From Ilex aquifolium (Eukaryota > Streptophyta > Magnoliopsida > Aquifoliales > Aquifoliaceae): 64,000 nucleotides of DNA. Below the pieces are notes generated by a model. That model saw only the letters and a program-made list of their open reading frames with translations, was not told the origin of the DNA and did no database searches. This document shows, in pieces, positions 62,599 to 64,000 of the stretch; the stretch's first letter is position 1, and each line of letters starts with the position of its first letter. The stretch spans positions 41,903,173 through 41,967,172 of the forward strand of contig OX637395.1 of the NCBI GenBank assembly GCA_951799425.1, in the 5' to 3' direction. Position numbers and translations under genes: made by a program.

Positions 62599-64000
62599 TA
62601 TTTAATATTCTTATATTATATTGTGCAAAATACAATTATTAAATTAATTATAAATTTTAATGTTAGGTGGAGTTAATTTTCAATCGAATGATTGAATTGA
62701 GTTATAGGATGAGGTGCAAATATAATTTTCCTACATTCAATATTTTGAAACTAGTGAAGAATGTGGGCTTTTGGGTAAGTGGGATTCAGTAGCTAAATGG
62801 ACTGGATTAAGTCTCCCTAAATAAGTTAGCCCAAGCTCAAGACCAAGCCCAGACAGATGTTTCCGGAATAAAAGTTGGGGCAGGCCCGAGAACTATCCGA
62901 TAGACCCTTTTGGTTTTGGATCTGGTGGCCGCTCTCTCTCCCCATCTGAGTCGCCTACACCATCCAGTGTTAGGTTATCTACTTCTTTATCCTAATCCTG
63001 CAACGGTAAAGTATCGTCACCGAATCGTCACAGCAGGTTCAATCAGCATCTCTTTTTGGAATTGATCGCAGTTATACTTTTTTTTTTTAAAATCCGGAAG
63101 GTAGATTCACTTTAATTCGTTCTACGTTAAGATTATTTTGCGGTCATACGAATCTAAAATTGTTCGTATATTTGTTGTAATTGAACAATATTTTTGTTTG
63201 ATTCTACTCCAAAGCTGTGATTAGGGTTTTTGATTGTGGAAATTACTCGACTACAAAAGCTAACAAGATATGCTCTAAAAAACTTCGTCGATAATGTATT
63301 TTGCTTTTCTTTCTCCCGAGTTCACTCCCTTTCCCAAGCGTAATCATGGGTATAGGAGTATTTATGTGCGCATACTTACTCTTATTACTTATACATCAAA
63401 ATGTTCATACACTACTTTTAAAGAACTGTTTGTTATCTAACAGTTTTTTTTTTTTTTTCTGGCTTTTGCCAAAGCAAAAAATTTGAATTTTTTTTTTGGC
63501 TTATAGATAGTACTCTAGAAGAGTTGCCAAACGTTGCTTTAAGGTGAAATAACTGTAGGTAAAGACTCTATAATGAGTGCGGTGAGATAACGTTTATAAA
63601 ATTGGCAGGTTGTGTTTGAGTTGTGGATTGTAACTGCATGCCACATGTATAGAGGTGCTTTGTACAATTATAGACACAACAGTAGAAGGACCCATTGGAG
63701 GTGAGTGGTTGTGGGGGATGAGAAGAAAAGAAGAGTGAACAGACAGACAGTGACTCTCTTTTCTATGGTTTCAGTGGAGAAAGAGGGCTCTTAATCATAC
63801 GCGTTAATGCAATTTTATTCTCTATAGAATGGACAGGTGTCTTGCAATTTCCTTCCCATCTATCTTAAAGCTTTGGATGGGCCTGCTAGAGGTTGGAAAT
63901 CATTATGATCTAGGGCTCTGTAATTAGTGGATGAAGTTTTTGAATGTAACTGTAACATGGAGAGTCAATTGATCTCTTACATGCTGTATTTTGATTGATA
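62599..64000. other. Right-edge DNA, possible start of a gene but no coding exon seen
   Basis: From about 62900 the sequence is less AT-rich, with a CTCTCTCTCCCC leader-like tract and CCATCCAGTGTTAGGTTATC. This resembles a 5' leader on the + strand, whose coding exons would lie beyond the window. No frame is convincing. Confidence 0.3.

Overview
This window is nuclear DNA from a flowering plant, almost certainly a eudicot. The evidence is plant gene families (squalene synthase, SH3P2, ferulate 5-hydroxylase of the CYP84A family, NERD), multi-exon genes, AT-rich intergenic DNA, and Helitrons, MULE and hAT MITEs, tRNA-derived SINEs and LTR remnants. The species cannot be fixed from sequence alone.

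Layout. 1-1250 is a 22-bp-unit satellite that runs off the left edge. 2233-2427 is exon 1 only of a squalene synthase gene (+). 3242-7326 is an SH3P2-type BAR/SH3 gene (-) with nine good exons and no final exon. The two truncated genes face each other across a transposon-filled junction, which looks like one deletion between convergent neighbours. 7.4-17 kb is repeat-rich (a 5S-bearing LTR, SINEs, four long-armed MITEs, one Helitron). 17194-19595 is an intact two-exon CYP84A (F5H) gene, with a MITE ending 51 bp before its TATA box. 19.6-30.6 kb holds a solo LTR, a short SINE and a nested Helitron/hAT/MULE complex. 30614-36915 (-) is a seven-exon gene for a DUF1640 (CCDC90-like) coiled-coil membrane protein. 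38785-54358 (-) is a complete ten-exon NERD gene (PHD, SWIB, Plus3, GYF, GW repeats, CCCH), about 1782 aa. 54969-59835 is a 4.9-kb Helitron, and 60757-62598 holds three more copies of the small Helitron family. The right edge, 62.6-64 kb, has no recognised gene.

Genes working together. F5H acts in syringyl lignin synthesis, SQS at the entry to sterols, SH3P2 in membrane and autophagy traffic, and NERD in AGO2-linked RNA-directed chromatin silencing. They do not form one pathway. From memory, SQS/SH3P2 and DUF1640/NERD are also neighbours in Arabidopsis (At4g34640-34660 and At2g16460-16485), so the window seems to keep old gene order.

No undescribed biochemical system was found. The most notable items are the SQS/SH3P2 deletion scar, an AT-AC (U12-type) intron in NERD, an expanded GW-repeat array in NERD, and a small Helitron family with a GGT-repeat core that twice occurs as head-to-tail pairs. 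All domain and family calls come from reading the translations by eye; no database search was run.
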